A stretch of DNA of 64,000 nt from Stutzerimonas stutzeri. GTDB taxonomy: Bacteria; Pseudomonadota; Gammaproteobacteria; Pseudomonadales; Pseudomonadaceae. Each line of letters begins with the position of its first letter. Within the stretch, counting starts at the first letter, position 1. The DNA lies in assembly GCA_019056435.1 (NCBI GenBank), contig CP077641.1, forward strand, positions 4,340,001 to 4,404,000. Direction: 5' to 3'. Under the pieces are notes generated by a model that saw nothing but the letters and a program-made list of their open reading frames with translations, had not been told where the DNA came from and did no database searches. Position numbers and translations under genes: made by a program. Shown here piece by piece: positions 49,764 through 57,915 of the stretch.

Positions 49764-51257
49764 CTAGAGTGCCGACAGGGTTCGGAACTCGTCCTGTGCA
49801 AGCTGATCGGTCATTCCGCTGACGAAATCCTGCAACATGCGGCAACGGTAGTAGAACTCCCACAGTGGGCTGTCGGGTGCGCTCGGCTCGTGCGCTTTCA
49901 GCGCCTCGTGGTAGGCCTTGATCAACTGGCTGGGCAGTCGCCGTGCCAGCATCTGCAGATGCGGCTCGCGACGGCAGCTGCCCTGGGTCAGCGCATGGAA
50001 GGTCGCAGGCGTGACACGCAGCAGTGGGGCGTAAGCATCGAGCAGGCCCTGCAGGATCCGGTATCCCTGGAGCTGGAGCGTCTCGACTTCGCGGTGGCAG
50101 AAAACCCGCTCCATCGCCACATCCTTGAACGTCTGAACGATCGCGTTGGCCAGGCTGCGATCCTCCAGCAGGGCCCGGTCGAGTGTGCCGTGGTACACCG
50201 CCTCGATATGCTCGACGAACTGCTGCGCGGCATGCTGGACCAGCGGATGCACGAGATTGACGCGCAACCAGATGAAGAACTCACCCACCTTGTTGATCGG
50301 CTCCTTCTGGGCGCGGCCCTGGGCATATTCGACCATGCTCCTGAAGCTGCGGCCGTTGCTGACGGCATCGTCCGGCGAACCGTGTTCGCTGAACCTGTCG
50401 ATCAGCAACTGGGCGAGCTGCTCGATGCTGAAGATGCCCTTCTCCACCGAGTCCTCGATGTCCGCCAGGCAGTAGGCGATGTCATCCGCCGCCTCCATGA
50501 TGTAGGCGATCGGGTGTCGGGTGCCGGGCTGTACGCCAAGGGCGCCCTGCAGGTCGGCGACAAACGCCGCTTCCGACAGGTAGAAGCCGGGTTTCTTGTT
50601 CAGATAGGCACCGGGCGTGCCCGGCTCCGGTTTGGGCGTGTGAGCGGCTCGCACGTACTTGAGCAGCCCGGCCGTCTGCGTGTAGGTCAGGTTCAGGCGC
50701 AGCAGGCTGACCACCAGCCGAATCGCCTGGGCGTTCCCTTCGAAGTGCATCAGGTCGCGCAGCATCGTCTCGCGCAACGGGGCAACGCCCGACTGCGCCG
50801 GCACGGCGTCCTCGAACAGCGGCTCCAGGTGCCGGCCGAACCACTCGCCAATGGCGAATTCACCAAAATGCCCAAACGGCGGATTGCCGATGTCATGCAT
50901 CAGGCAGGTCATCTCCACCAAGCTCTCGAGGGCACCCTCCAGGCCATCCAGCCCATACCGGACAGCCCGATCGCCGAGTTGCTTGTAGAGCGTACGGACG
51001 ATGAAGCGGCCCGTCTGCTGCACTTCCAGCGAGTGGGTCAGGCGGCTGCGCACCGCAGCGTTGCGTTCGAGCGGAAACACCTGTGTTTTCTGCTGCAGCC
51101 GACGGATTGCGGCGCAATTGATGATGCGTCCGCGGTCGCTTTCCAGTTGATCGATGACCAGCGACAGCTCGTCGGTGGACGCCATCAGGCCCGGCTCCAT
51201 ACGGCCATAGGGTCGCTGACGGGATATCTTGTCTTTGAAGTTGACCTGACCCGGCAT
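49764..51257 (-). CDS. dgt: Deoxyguanosinetriphosphate triphosphohydrolase
   Basis: An HD-domain dGTPase of 497 aa, close to the 505 aa of E. coli Dgt. The HD metal ligands are in SRLTHSLEVQQTGR and CLMHDIGNPPFGHFGE; a later Asp is in YIMEAADDIAYCLADIED. Start MPGQVNFKDK is chosen because upstream codons run into the divergent promoter. Releases deoxyguanosine and tripolyphosphate from dGTP. Members of this wide family can act in phage defence, but the length and lone context here suggest the housekeeping enzyme. Confidence 0.92.
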   Translation of the reverse strand: MPGQVNFKDKISRQRPYGRMEPGLMASTDELSLVIDQLESDRGRIINCAAIRRLQQKTQVFPLERNAAVRSRLTHSLEVQQTGRFIVRTLYKQLGDRAVRYGLDGLEGALESLVEMTCLMHDIGNPPFGHFGEFAIGEWFGRHLEPLFEDAVPAQSGVAPLRETMLRDLMHFEGNAQAIRLVVSLLRLNLTYTQTAGLLKYVRAAHTPKPEPGTPGAYLNKKPGFYLSEAAFVADLQGALGVQPGTRHPIAYIMEAADDIAYCLADIEDSVEKGIFSIEQLAQLLIDRFSEHGSPDDAVSNGRSFRSMVEYAQGRAQKEPINKVGEFFIWLRVNLVHPLVQHAAQQFVEHIEAVYHGTLDRALLEDRSLANAIVQTFKDVAMERVFCHREVETLQLQGYRILQGLLDAYAPLLRVTPATFHALTQGSCRREPHLQMLARRLPSQLIKAYHEALKAHEPSAPDSPLWEFYYRCRMLQDFVSGMTDQLAQDEFRTLSAL

Positions 51258-51379
51258 GGCTCGCCCCCGCTCGTCGATGGAACCGCCGAGCCTAGCGCGG
51301 CCGGGCAGCTTTACCAAGGGCTCGCGCGCGGGCAGCCGAGCTGTTTAGAATTCTCCGCTCTCAATTCTCTGAGCCAGAC

Positions 51380-51577
51380 ATGAGCCGGTCGGATTTTCAT
51401 CGACAACATGCCGAACGTGCGGCCACGGAAGCGCGCCGACTGCTCGCACAACGCCAGGCGCTGGGTTCGCGTTGGCTGGGCTGGGTCGCGACCGAGCTGT
51501 ATCAGCTGACGCCGCCAGCGTTCGCGTCCATGGTGAGGCGCGAGCTGGCGCGCCTCAACGACGAGCCGGAGCGGTGA
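51380..51577 (+). CDS. Small conserved hypothetical protein (65 aa)
   Basis: A basic helical 65-aa protein (MSRSDFHRQHAERAATEARR). Its stop overlaps the GTG start of the MOSC gene, so the two are translationally linked. No motif that I recognise. Confidence 0.7.
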   Translation: MSRSDFHRQHAERAATEARRLLAQRQALGSRWLGWVATELYQLTPPAFASMVRRELARLNDEPER

Positions 51578-52278
51578 AACCGTCCACGGACCGTATCCCG
51601 GCCGGCTGGACCGTCGAGGGCCCGTTCCTGCGCGATGCCTTGCTGCCGTTGTCGGGTAGCCGGAGGCCGTCAGCCATGGACAAGCAGCCCGCCTCAGTGC
51701 AGGTCTGGCTCGATCAGGATGGGCTGCGTGGCGATCGCGTTGCCGATCGACGCTTCCACGGGGGCCCCGATCGCAGCCTTTGCCACTACCCGGCCGAACA
51801 CTACGCGTACTGGCGCATGCGTTATCGACACCTTGGCGCAATCGGCGCTGCCGCGTCCGGTGAAAACCTTTCCACCACGGGCCTGACCGAGCACGAGGTC
51901 TGCGTGGGTGATCGCTACCAGTGGGGCGAGGCGCTGATCGAGGTCAGCCAACCGCGCTCGCCTTGCGCCAAGCTCGACCGCCGCCACGCCGCACCGGGCC
52001 TGTCGCGAGAGATGGCGCAGAGCGGCCGCACCGGATGGCTGTACCGGACCCTGGTTCCCGGCTACATCCTTCCTGGCGCCAGGCTGCAGCTGATCGACCG
52101 CCCCAACCCCGACGCCAGCATCCTGCGTATCTGGCGTGGATTTATCGACAGCGCCCTCGGCGACGACGAACTGGCCTGGCTGGTGGGACTGCCCGCCCTG
52201 GCCGGCGAGTACCGCCTGGCATTCCGCCACCGGCGGGACGCCAGGCGCCGGCAGCAGGATCAAGGCACGCTGTTCTGA
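51574..52278 (+). CDS. yiiM: MOSC-domain protein, YiiM-like
   Basis: A 234-aa MOSC protein with a C-terminal 3-alpha domain. Conserved parts are DRRFHGGPDRSLCHYPAEHY, SGENLSTTGLTE and the cysteine motif QPRSPCAKLDRR that would bind molybdenum cofactor sulfur. YiiM of E. coli reduces N-hydroxylated purines such as 6-N-hydroxylaminopurine. GTG start overlaps the small gene upstream. Confidence 0.85.
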   Translation: MKPSTDRIPAGWTVEGPFLRDALLPLSGSRRPSAMDKQPASVQVWLDQDGLRGDRVADRRFHGGPDRSLCHYPAEHYAYWRMRYRHLGAIGAAASGENLSTTGLTEHEVCVGDRYQWGEALIEVSQPRSPCAKLDRRHAAPGLSREMAQSGRTGWLYRTLVPGYILPGARLQLIDRPNPDASILRIWRGFIDSALGDDELAWLVGLPALAGEYRLAFRHRRDARRRQQDQGTLF

Positions 52279-52402
52279 CGGGCCGTCAGCGGCGTTATGC
52301 CACTGTTCGGCCAATTCGCCTGCAGCATTGGATCGGCCGCTTCAAGATCTGAGCTCGGCGGCCAGTTGCAGCCCTCGCCGACACCGTCAGAGGGGCGCCC
52401 CT

Positions 52403-53299
52403 TCAGGTCGTGGACTGGCCGAATGCAAGCCGCAACCGCCCCGCCATCCAGCCACCGCCCACATTGATGACCAACCCCAGCATGACCAGCAAGGCGCCAA
52501 CGCCCTGGAGCAGCCCAAGGTGTTCATCCAGCAACAGCGCCGCCGAGGTCAGCCCGACCACCGGCACCAGCAGCGAGAACGGTGCCACGGTATTGGCTGG
52601 ATAACGCGACAGCAAGCGGCTCCAGAGACCATAGCCCAGGATCGTGGCACCGAAGGCGAGGTAGACCAGCACCAACATCGAATCCAGGCTGAAGCCGTGC
52701 AACGCCGCGGCGATCGCCTCGGGCCCTTCCAGCATCCAGGACAGGGCGAAGAACGGCAGAGGCGGAATCAGGCTGCCCCAGACCACCAGCCCCACCAGAT
52801 TCACCTTGCCTACCCTGCGCGTGACGATATTGCCCAACGCCCACATCGACGCCGCGCAGATCGTCAGCAGGAAGCCGGCCAACGTCATGCCGCGCTCGCC
52901 CTGCAACCCGATCAGCGTCAGACCTCCGGCCGCGACCAACAGCCCAACCAGATTGGCCGCGCGCAATCGCTCGCCCAGAAACAGAACAGCGAAGAACAGC
53001 GTGAAGAAGGCCTGAGATTGCAGGACCAACGAGGCGAGCCCGGCCGGCATACCCATCTTCATGGCCGAAAAGAGGAACGCGAACTGCCCGAGTGAAATGG
53101 TCGCCCCGTAGGCCAGCAGCCAGCGCAACGGCATCTGTGGTCGCTTGATGAACAGGACCGCCGGGAAGGCCGCCAGGATGAAGCGCAACGCCCCCAGCAA
53201 CATCGGCGGGATGTCATCCAGCCCCACCTTGATCACGACAAAATTCATGCCCCAGACAAGGATCACAACCAGAGCCAGCAGCAGATCCTTGGGCGACAT
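52403..53299 (-). CDS. EamA/DMT-superfamily transporter
   Basis: A 298-aa membrane protein with ten predicted helices in two EamA repeats. The N terminus is LLLALVVILVWGMNFVVIKV and the second repeat includes LAFGATILGYGLWSRLL. Closely similar to the YdcZ/RhaT-like exporters of amino acids or metabolites; substrate unknown. Start MSPKDLLL chosen as the beginning of helix 1. Confidence 0.87.
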   Translation of the reverse strand: MSPKDLLLALVVILVWGMNFVVIKVGLDDIPPMLLGALRFILAAFPAVLFIKRPQMPLRWLLAYGATISLGQFAFLFSAMKMGMPAGLASLVLQSQAFFTLFFAVLFLGERLRAANLVGLLVAAGGLTLIGLQGERGMTLAGFLLTICAASMWALGNIVTRRVGKVNLVGLVVWGSLIPPLPFFALSWMLEGPEAIAAALHGFSLDSMLVLVYLAFGATILGYGLWSRLLSRYPANTVAPFSLLVPVVGLTSAALLLDEHLGLLQGVGALLVMLGLVINVGGGWMAGRLRLAFGQSTT

Positions 53300-53510
53300 C
53301 GCAGATTCCTCGCGTTTGGAAGCGACCATTAGAAACCCGGCGCAATGGCTCCGCACACATACAGCCGGCCGCCAATTCAGCCGTACAGTCCGCTGCCAGC
53401 CGTCGCCACCCGGGCATCTCGGCTGCACGGCTCGTGCCTGAGGCGTCCGCAGCGGATAGAATCCGCCGTCTCAAACCAGCCTTACCCTTCACAGCCAGAC
53501 GAGATCGACC

Positions 53511-54215
53511 ATGGGCGCACAGTGGAAAGCGAAACATAAGGAAGCGGCAGCCAATGCCAAGGGGCGGATCTTCGGCAAATTGTCGAAAGAGATCATGATC
53601 GCCGCCCGCAGCGGCGCCGACCCAGACATGAATCCACGCTTGCGCCTGGTCGTCGAACAGGCCAAGAAGGCCTCGATGCCCCGCGAGACCCTGGAGCGCG
53701 CCATCAAGAAGGGCGCCGGTCTACTGGGTGAAAGCGTCAACTACGAACGCACGACCTACGAAGGCTTCGCCCCGCACCAGGTGCCGGTGATCGTCGAGTG
53801 CCTGACCGACAACGTCAACCGCACCGTGGCCGAAATCCGCGTACTGTTCCGCAAGGGCCAGCTTGGCGCGTCCGGTTCGGTGGCCTGGGATTTTGACCAT
53901 TGCGGACTCATCGAAGCGGCACCGACGGCCGCCGACGCGGACCCTGAACTGGCCGCCATCGAGGCCGGTGCGCAGGACTTCGAAGCCGCTGACGACGGCG
54001 CGACCCTGTTCATCAGCGACGCCACCGACATGGACGTGGTCTGCCGCGCCCTGCCCGAACAGGGTTTCACGGTGCAATCGGCGCATCTTGGCTATCGACC
54101 CAAGAACCCGGTCACGACCCTGACCGAAGCGCAACTCGATGAGGTCGAGGCCTTCCTTGCCGCGATCGACGCCCACGATGATGTGCAGAACGTCTACGTT
54201 GGCCTGGCGGGCTGA
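53511..54215 (+). CDS. YebC/PmpR-family transcription regulator (YeeN-like)
   Basis: A 234-aa three-domain YebC-family protein. The N-terminal region is [19 protein letters not shown], then [20 protein letters not shown], and [20 protein letters not shown]. The start differs from canonical YebC (MAGHSKWANI), which points to the second paralogue, YeeN-like. Members bind DNA; related YebC proteins also ease ribosome stalling at polyproline. Confidence 0.87.
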   Translation: MGAQWKAKHKEAAANAKGRIFGKLSKEIMIAARSGADPDMNPRLRLVVEQAKKASMPRETLERAIKKGAGLLGESVNYERTTYEGFAPHQVPVIVECLTDNVNRTVAEIRVLFRKGQLGASGSVAWDFDHCGLIEAAPTAADADPELAAIEAGAQDFEAADDGATLFISDATDMDVVCRALPEQGFTVQSAHLGYRPKNPVTTLTEAQLDEVEAFLAAIDAHDDVQNVYVGLAG

Positions 54216-54271
54216 CAACCAAGGCGTTGCAGACCAGACTGGTAGAGGACAACGAGCGAGCAGGCCCCACG

Positions 54272-54643
54272 ATGAGTACCGGCAAACCACACACGCCCTA
54301 CGCCCAGCGCGAACAGGGCTACCGCGAGAAAGCGCTGAAGATGTACCCCTGGGTTTGCGGGCGCTGTGCCCGAGAATTCTCCGGCAAGCGCTTGAGCGAA
54401 TTGACGGTCCATCACAAGGACCACAACCACGACAACAACCCGGAGGACGGCTCGAACTGGGAGCTGCTCTGCCTCTATTGCCACGACAACGAGCACGCTC
54501 GCTACACCGACAACCAGTATCAGGCCGAAGCCAGGCCGGGTAGCGATCTGGGCCCGAAGGAGACGTTCAAGGCCTTCGCCAATCTGGCGGAGCTGCTCAA
54601 AAAACAAGCCGGACTGACGTCCGGCTTGCGACGCCTCACTTGA
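54272..54643 (+). CDS. yajD: YajD-type HNH nuclease
   Basis: A 123-aa HNH protein. A zinc finger is formed by CGRC (near residue 27) and CLYCH, around the catalytic ELTVHHKDHNHDNNPEDG. Start MSTGKPH is chosen over the longer frame. The last 14 codons lie over a hairpin that terminates usp on the other strand; indels in the six-A run at 54599-54604 could shift the end to a stop after KNKPD, so the C-terminal 10 residues are uncertain. Confidence 0.85.
   Translation: MSTGKPHTPYAQREQGYREKALKMYPWVCGRCAREFSGKRLSELTVHHKDHNHDNNPEDGSNWELLCLYCHDNEHARYTDNQYQAEARPGSDLGPKETFKAFANLAELLKKQAGLTSGLRRLT
54599..54628 (-). terminator. Intrinsic terminator of usp inside the yajD 3' end
   Basis: Perfect 10-bp stem CAAGCCGGAC/GTCCGGCTTG with a TGAC loop. 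Read on the minus strand it is followed by TTTTTT and lies 8 bp past the usp stop. It sits within the last codons of the convergent yajD gene. Confidence 0.85.
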
Positions 54644-55068
54644 CCAGCAGCACCGGCACGGAAACTTCGTGAATCACGCGGTTGGCGACCGAGCCAAGCA
54701 GCATACCGGTGAAGCTTCCCAGACCACGTGTGCCCATCACTACCGTATCGCAACCCAGGCGCTTGACGGCTTCATTGACCTGTTCCGCGACGTTGCCGAT
54801 GGCGGTGTGGGTTTCGTAGGAAATACCGGCCGCCGCGAGCTGTGCACCTGCCTCTTCAAGCAGGCCGCGCGACTTTTTCATCAGACTGGCGTTGAGTTCC
54901 TCCACCATGGCGCTGGTCACGTATTCGCCGTACATGACCGGCTCATGCTGGGCATTGAAGACCTGGACCTTGAGCGGCTTCGGCGCCTCCTTGGCGAAAT
55001 CGATGAGGTGCTGCAGGGCCCGCTTGGCATTGTCGGAACCGTCGTAGGCCAAAAAGAATGTTGCGCAT
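54636..55068 (-). CDS. Universal stress protein, frame slip at N terminus as given
   Basis: A UspA-fold protein of about 143 aa. The body has AYDGSDNAKRALQHLIDF, the ATP-type loop GTRGLGSFTGMLLGSVA and the ending VSVPVLLVK. The start MRNIL (55068) is in another frame; the five-T run near 55051 (coding strand) is either one T long or two T short. All other breaks in the window but a few are missing bases; this one is ambiguous. Divergent from the hemoglobin gene. Confidence 0.85.
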
Positions 55069-55202
55069 GTCCGTTCTCCCGTGAGGTGACTGCTTTGAGC
55101 ATAGCCAACGCCATTGCAGCCCGGCCAAGCACCTGCAGGTCCGTTGATCCAGCGCAATTTTTCAATCACCTTTGCACCGTCCCATCACCGAACCCTGACA
55201 GC

Positions 55203-55655
55203 ATGACCACCTCTCAAGCACCGTTCGGCGTGGCCGACAGCTCCTTCCAGGCCGCCGGCGGCGAGGCCGGTATTCAGCGACTGGTCGACGACTTCTATCA
55301 GATCATGGAGCAGTCGAGCCTGGGCCAGAGCGTCCGTCGCCTGTATCCAGCCGATCTCGAGGGCTCGCGCGCACGCCTTACCGCATTTCTCTGTGGGTGG
55401 CTGGGCGGACCACGACGCTACGCCGAACAGTACGGCAGCATCAGTATCCCGCGCTTCCACACACGCTGGCAGATTGGCGAGGTGGAGCGCGAGGCGTGGC
55501 TTGGCTGCATGGCTGCCTCCATCGCGCAACAAGGTTATGCCCCGGCCTTCGCCGACTATCTGCTGACTCAACTGCGCGTGCCCGCCGAGCGCATCGTTCA
55601 GGCGAACTCTCGGCACTGCCCACTCGCCAACATCCAAGAACCCTCGCAGCCTTGA
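55203..55655 (+). CDS. Group II truncated hemoglobin
   Basis: A 150-aa 2-on-2 globin. The proximal His is in SIPRFHTRWQIGEVERE and the conserved Trp (G8) is in AWLGCMAASI; LVDDFYQIMEQ marks helix A/B. Group II globins bind O2 or NO. It precedes the komB-like gene by 55 bp with no strong terminator, so read-through is possible, but a functional link is not supported. Confidence 0.87.
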   Translation: MTTSQAPFGVADSSFQAAGGEAGIQRLVDDFYQIMEQSSLGQSVRRLYPADLEGSRARLTAFLCGWLGGPRRYAEQYGSISIPRFHTRWQIGEVEREAWLGCMAASIAQQGYAPAFADYLLTQLRVPAERIVQANSRHCPLANIQEPSQP

Positions 55656-55710
55656 CGCGTCATACCCCTTAGAGGGGCCAGTGCGCCCCGCAGGCTGCCA
55701 AGGGGTCCCG

Positions 55711-56259
55711 ATGAAAATCCGCTTCGCCTCCGTGAACCCGCGGAAGATCCAGGAAGCCCGGGATTTCCTCGGCCAGAGCGGCATCGAGATCGTTACCTTT
55801 CCGGTCCGGGTCGTGGAGACCCAGACCGAAGACTTGCAGCAACTGGTCAGCGACAAGCTGCTCGACGCCTTCAAGCTGATCGGCAAACCGGTCTTCGTGG
55901 AGCACTCGGGACTGTTCATAAAAAGCCTGAACGGCTTTCCAGGCGGGCTGACTCAGACGTTCTGGGACCGTCTGCATGCCGTGCGCTTCTCCGAGCTGAT
56001 CGGCAATCTGGACGATCCCTCCGCCGTGGCTCGCACGCTGATCGGCTACTGCGATGGTCGCAAACGACACTTCTTCCGGGGCGAGGTCGCCGGCCGGATC
56101 GCGCCCCAACCCTCCAGCGACACGGGTTTCGAGTGGGACAACGTGTTTATCCCCGACGGCTACGACCGCACCTTCGCCGAGCTGGGCGAAGGCCACAACG
56201 ACCTGTCCATGCGCAAGCGCGCGCTCGAGGCGCTGGCGAACCATCTGCGCGCCAACTGA
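55711..56259 (+). CDS. komB: HAM1-like (ITPase-fold) protein, probable KomB-type nucleotide sensor
   Basis: A 182-aa protein of the RdgB/HAM1 fold that normally hydrolyses dITP and XTP. N-terminal SVNPRKIQEARDF keeps the phosphate loop, and ETQTED (36-41) keeps the metal glutamate. The ADDSGL motif is replaced by VEHSGL (63-68), losing the Asp general base, and the SHR purine-recognition motif is SMRKR (166-170). GFEWDNVFIPDGYDRTFAEL is otherwise family-like. This suggests binding without efficient hydrolysis. It is followed after 9 bp by a SIR2 gene, which matches the komB-komC arrangement of the Kongming dITP-sensing defence system as I recall it. An ordinary housekeeping RdgB is less likely given the altered site and context. 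The gene symbol is provisional. Confidence 0.72.
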   Translation: MKIRFASVNPRKIQEARDFLGQSGIEIVTFPVRVVETQTEDLQQLVSDKLLDAFKLIGKPVFVEHSGLFIKSLNGFPGGLTQTFWDRLHAVRFSELIGNLDDPSAVARTLIGYCDGRKRHFFRGEVAGRIAPQPSSDTGFEWDNVFIPDGYDRTFAELGEGHNDLSMRKRALEALANHLRAN

Positions 56260-56268
56260 GGAGTTTCG

Positions 56269-57060
56269 ATGCAGAAGCTAGTCGAGGCCTACCAGCAGAA
56301 TCGCCTCATCCTTTTCGTGGGGTCCGGCGTATCAGCCAACATCGGCCTGCCGCCCTGGCGCAATCTGATCAACGAGATCGCCCAGCAGCTCGATTACGAC
56401 CCGGACGTGTTCGATACCTACGGCAACTTTCTTTCGCTCGCCGAGTACTACCGCATCAAGAAAGGCAACATCGGACCGCTTCGAAGCTGGATGGACCGCG
56501 AGTGGCACCGTGACATCGAGATTCGCGACTCGGAAATCCACCGCCTGATCGTTCAGGGCCGTTTCCCGGCCATTTACACGACGAACTACGACCGCTGGCT
56601 CGAAAACGCCCACGATGCCCATGGGGTGAAGTACATCAAGATCGCCAATGCCAGCGACCTGGTGAAAGCCCGCGACGATGTGCGGCAGATCGTCAAATTC
56701 CACGGTGATTTCGATGATGACGATTCCATCGTGCTCGACGAAACCAGTTATTACGAAAGGTTGCAGTTCGAAACGCCGCTGGACATAAAGCTGAGGGCCG
56801 ACACCTTGAGCAAGGCGGTGCTGTTTATTGGTTACAGCCTGTCGGATACCAATATCCGACTGCTGTTCTACAAACTATCGAAGATGTGGAACGAACATGA
56901 AACACTTGGCGTCCGGCCAATATCCTATGTCTTTTCCCATAAACCGAATCCGGTGCAAGAAGAGATACTCAGCCAATGGGGAATTCGTATGATCACATCG
57001 GAAGACGATGAACCCGGGCTTGCGCTGCGCAACTTTCTCAAATCACTGGTCGAAGGCTGA
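56269..57060 (+). CDS. komC: SIR2-like NADase, probable KomC-type defence effector
   Basis: A 263-aa stand-alone SIR2_2 domain. Motifs in order: [16 protein letters not shown] (NAD phosphate loop, 16-30), TTNYDRWLE (104-112, catalytic Asn106), [13 protein letters not shown] (catalytic His145) and [16 protein letters not shown] (187-201). All residues expected for NAD hydrolysis are present; the deacetylase zinc finger is absent. It starts 9 bp after the HAM1-like gene with a GAGGAG box. The 3' half is about 45 % GC (81 of 180 bases in 56821-57000) against about 65 % in the hemoglobin gene, suggesting acquisition. Expected to deplete NAD+ on infection when signalled by its partner. No extra sensor domain. 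Confidence 0.78.
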   Translation: MQKLVEAYQQNRLILFVGSGVSANIGLPPWRNLINEIAQQLDYDPDVFDTYGNFLSLAEYYRIKKGNIGPLRSWMDREWHRDIEIRDSEIHRLIVQGRFPAIYTTNYDRWLENAHDAHGVKYIKIANASDLVKARDDVRQIVKFHGDFDDDDSIVLDETSYYERLQFETPLDIKLRADTLSKAVLFIGYSLSDTNIRLLFYKLSKMWNEHETLGVRPISYVFSHKPNPVQEEILSQWGIRMITSEDDEPGLALRNFLKSLVEG

Positions 57061-57085
57061 ATGGCACTGCCCCAACAAACGAAGC

Positions 57086-57117
57086 GCAAGTGCGGCGCCC
57101 CATAGCGCCACACTTGC
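57086..57117. terminator. Hairpin between SIR2-like and barrel genes
   Basis: GCAAGTG-C-GGCGC with complementary GCGCC-A-CACTTGC and a six-base loop, between the convergent genes. There is no strong U-tract in either direction. Confidence 0.5.
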
Positions 57118-57125
57118 CGACGCAC

Positions 57126-57640
57126 TCAGAAGTTGTAACCGAGACCAACACTGTAGAAGAACGCACCGTCGTCATAACGGTCGCGCGCATCGCTGCCACT
57201 CTTGAACAGGAACTGGTATTCAGCCATCGCCGTGATGAAGGTCTTGTCCTGCACCCAGTACTTCACACCGACTTCCGGGCCACCCATGAAGGTCTCGTCG
57301 ACCTCTTCACCATAGAGCCCACCGAGGCTCAGGCCTACGAAGGGTCGCGTATTGCCGCTACCGAAGTGATAGTCGTAGAACACGCGAGTCGAACCATCGA
57401 ACTGCACACTTTCGCCTTCTTCGTCACGCGCGTTGATTGTTTGGCGAATACCCCACATGGAGGACTCGTCCAGATATTTACCCCAGCTTCCTGCACGGAG
57501 AACACGGTATCGTCGAAGCTCTTGTCGCTGCTTCCTGCCCCGCTGAGGGTAATTTCCCTATCGCCGGCCTGCGGTGCGGCAAGTGCAATTGCGGGAGCCA
57601 CGGCGACGGCCAGGATGGACATTTTGAATAGCCGGTTCAT
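57126..57640 (-). CDS. Outer-membrane beta-barrel protein, frame slip as given
   Basis: A small barrel protein of about 171 aa. Signal peptide MSILAVAVAPAIALAAPQ is followed by GDREITLSGAGSSDKSFDD. The frame changes near 57490-57500; one added base joins it to WGKYLDESSMWGIRQTIN. The C-terminal half has alternating strands (TRPFVGLSLGGLYGE; GPEVGVKYWVQDKTFI) and ends VGLGYNF with the terminal Phe used by the BAM machinery. Function unknown. Confidence 0.78.
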
Positions 57641-57862
57641 AACAACACCTCTTGTTTTGCATTGGCTGGACACAACATCGCTCACGCGATGAGTAATTAA
57701 GTGACCCAACCCATTCCCGACCGTTCATTTTAATTTAAGGATATGACGCAACCAATGGAGATATCAGCAGTTTTTACTTTGCCGCTGCGATTGTTCTAAT
57801 CCCATTGCACGCCAACTCAATTAACAAGCGAGGCGAGAAAAATATCGAACTGAATAATAACC

Positions 57863-57894
57863 AGGCCCCGAACGACGCGAATCGTTCGGGGCCC
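57863..57894 (-). terminator. Intrinsic terminator of the sodium symporter gene
   Basis: Perfect 12-bp stem GGCCCCGAACGA/TCGTTCGGGGCC with a six-base loop, 22 bp past the symporter stop. On the minus strand it is followed by TGGTTATTATT. Confidence 0.75.
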
Positions 57895-57915
57895 GGAAAG
57901 TCCGCCTGATTCGGC

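Noticed and set aside
49764..51257. dgt as a dNTP-depletion defence gene linked to the SIR2 locus
   Set aside because: It is full-length Dgt-like, on the other strand, over 4 kb away with housekeeping genes between.
55203..55655. Gene upstream of the HAM1/SIR2 pair as a possible KomA
   Set aside because: It carries globin residues (proximal His, Trp G8) and no deaminase metal motif.
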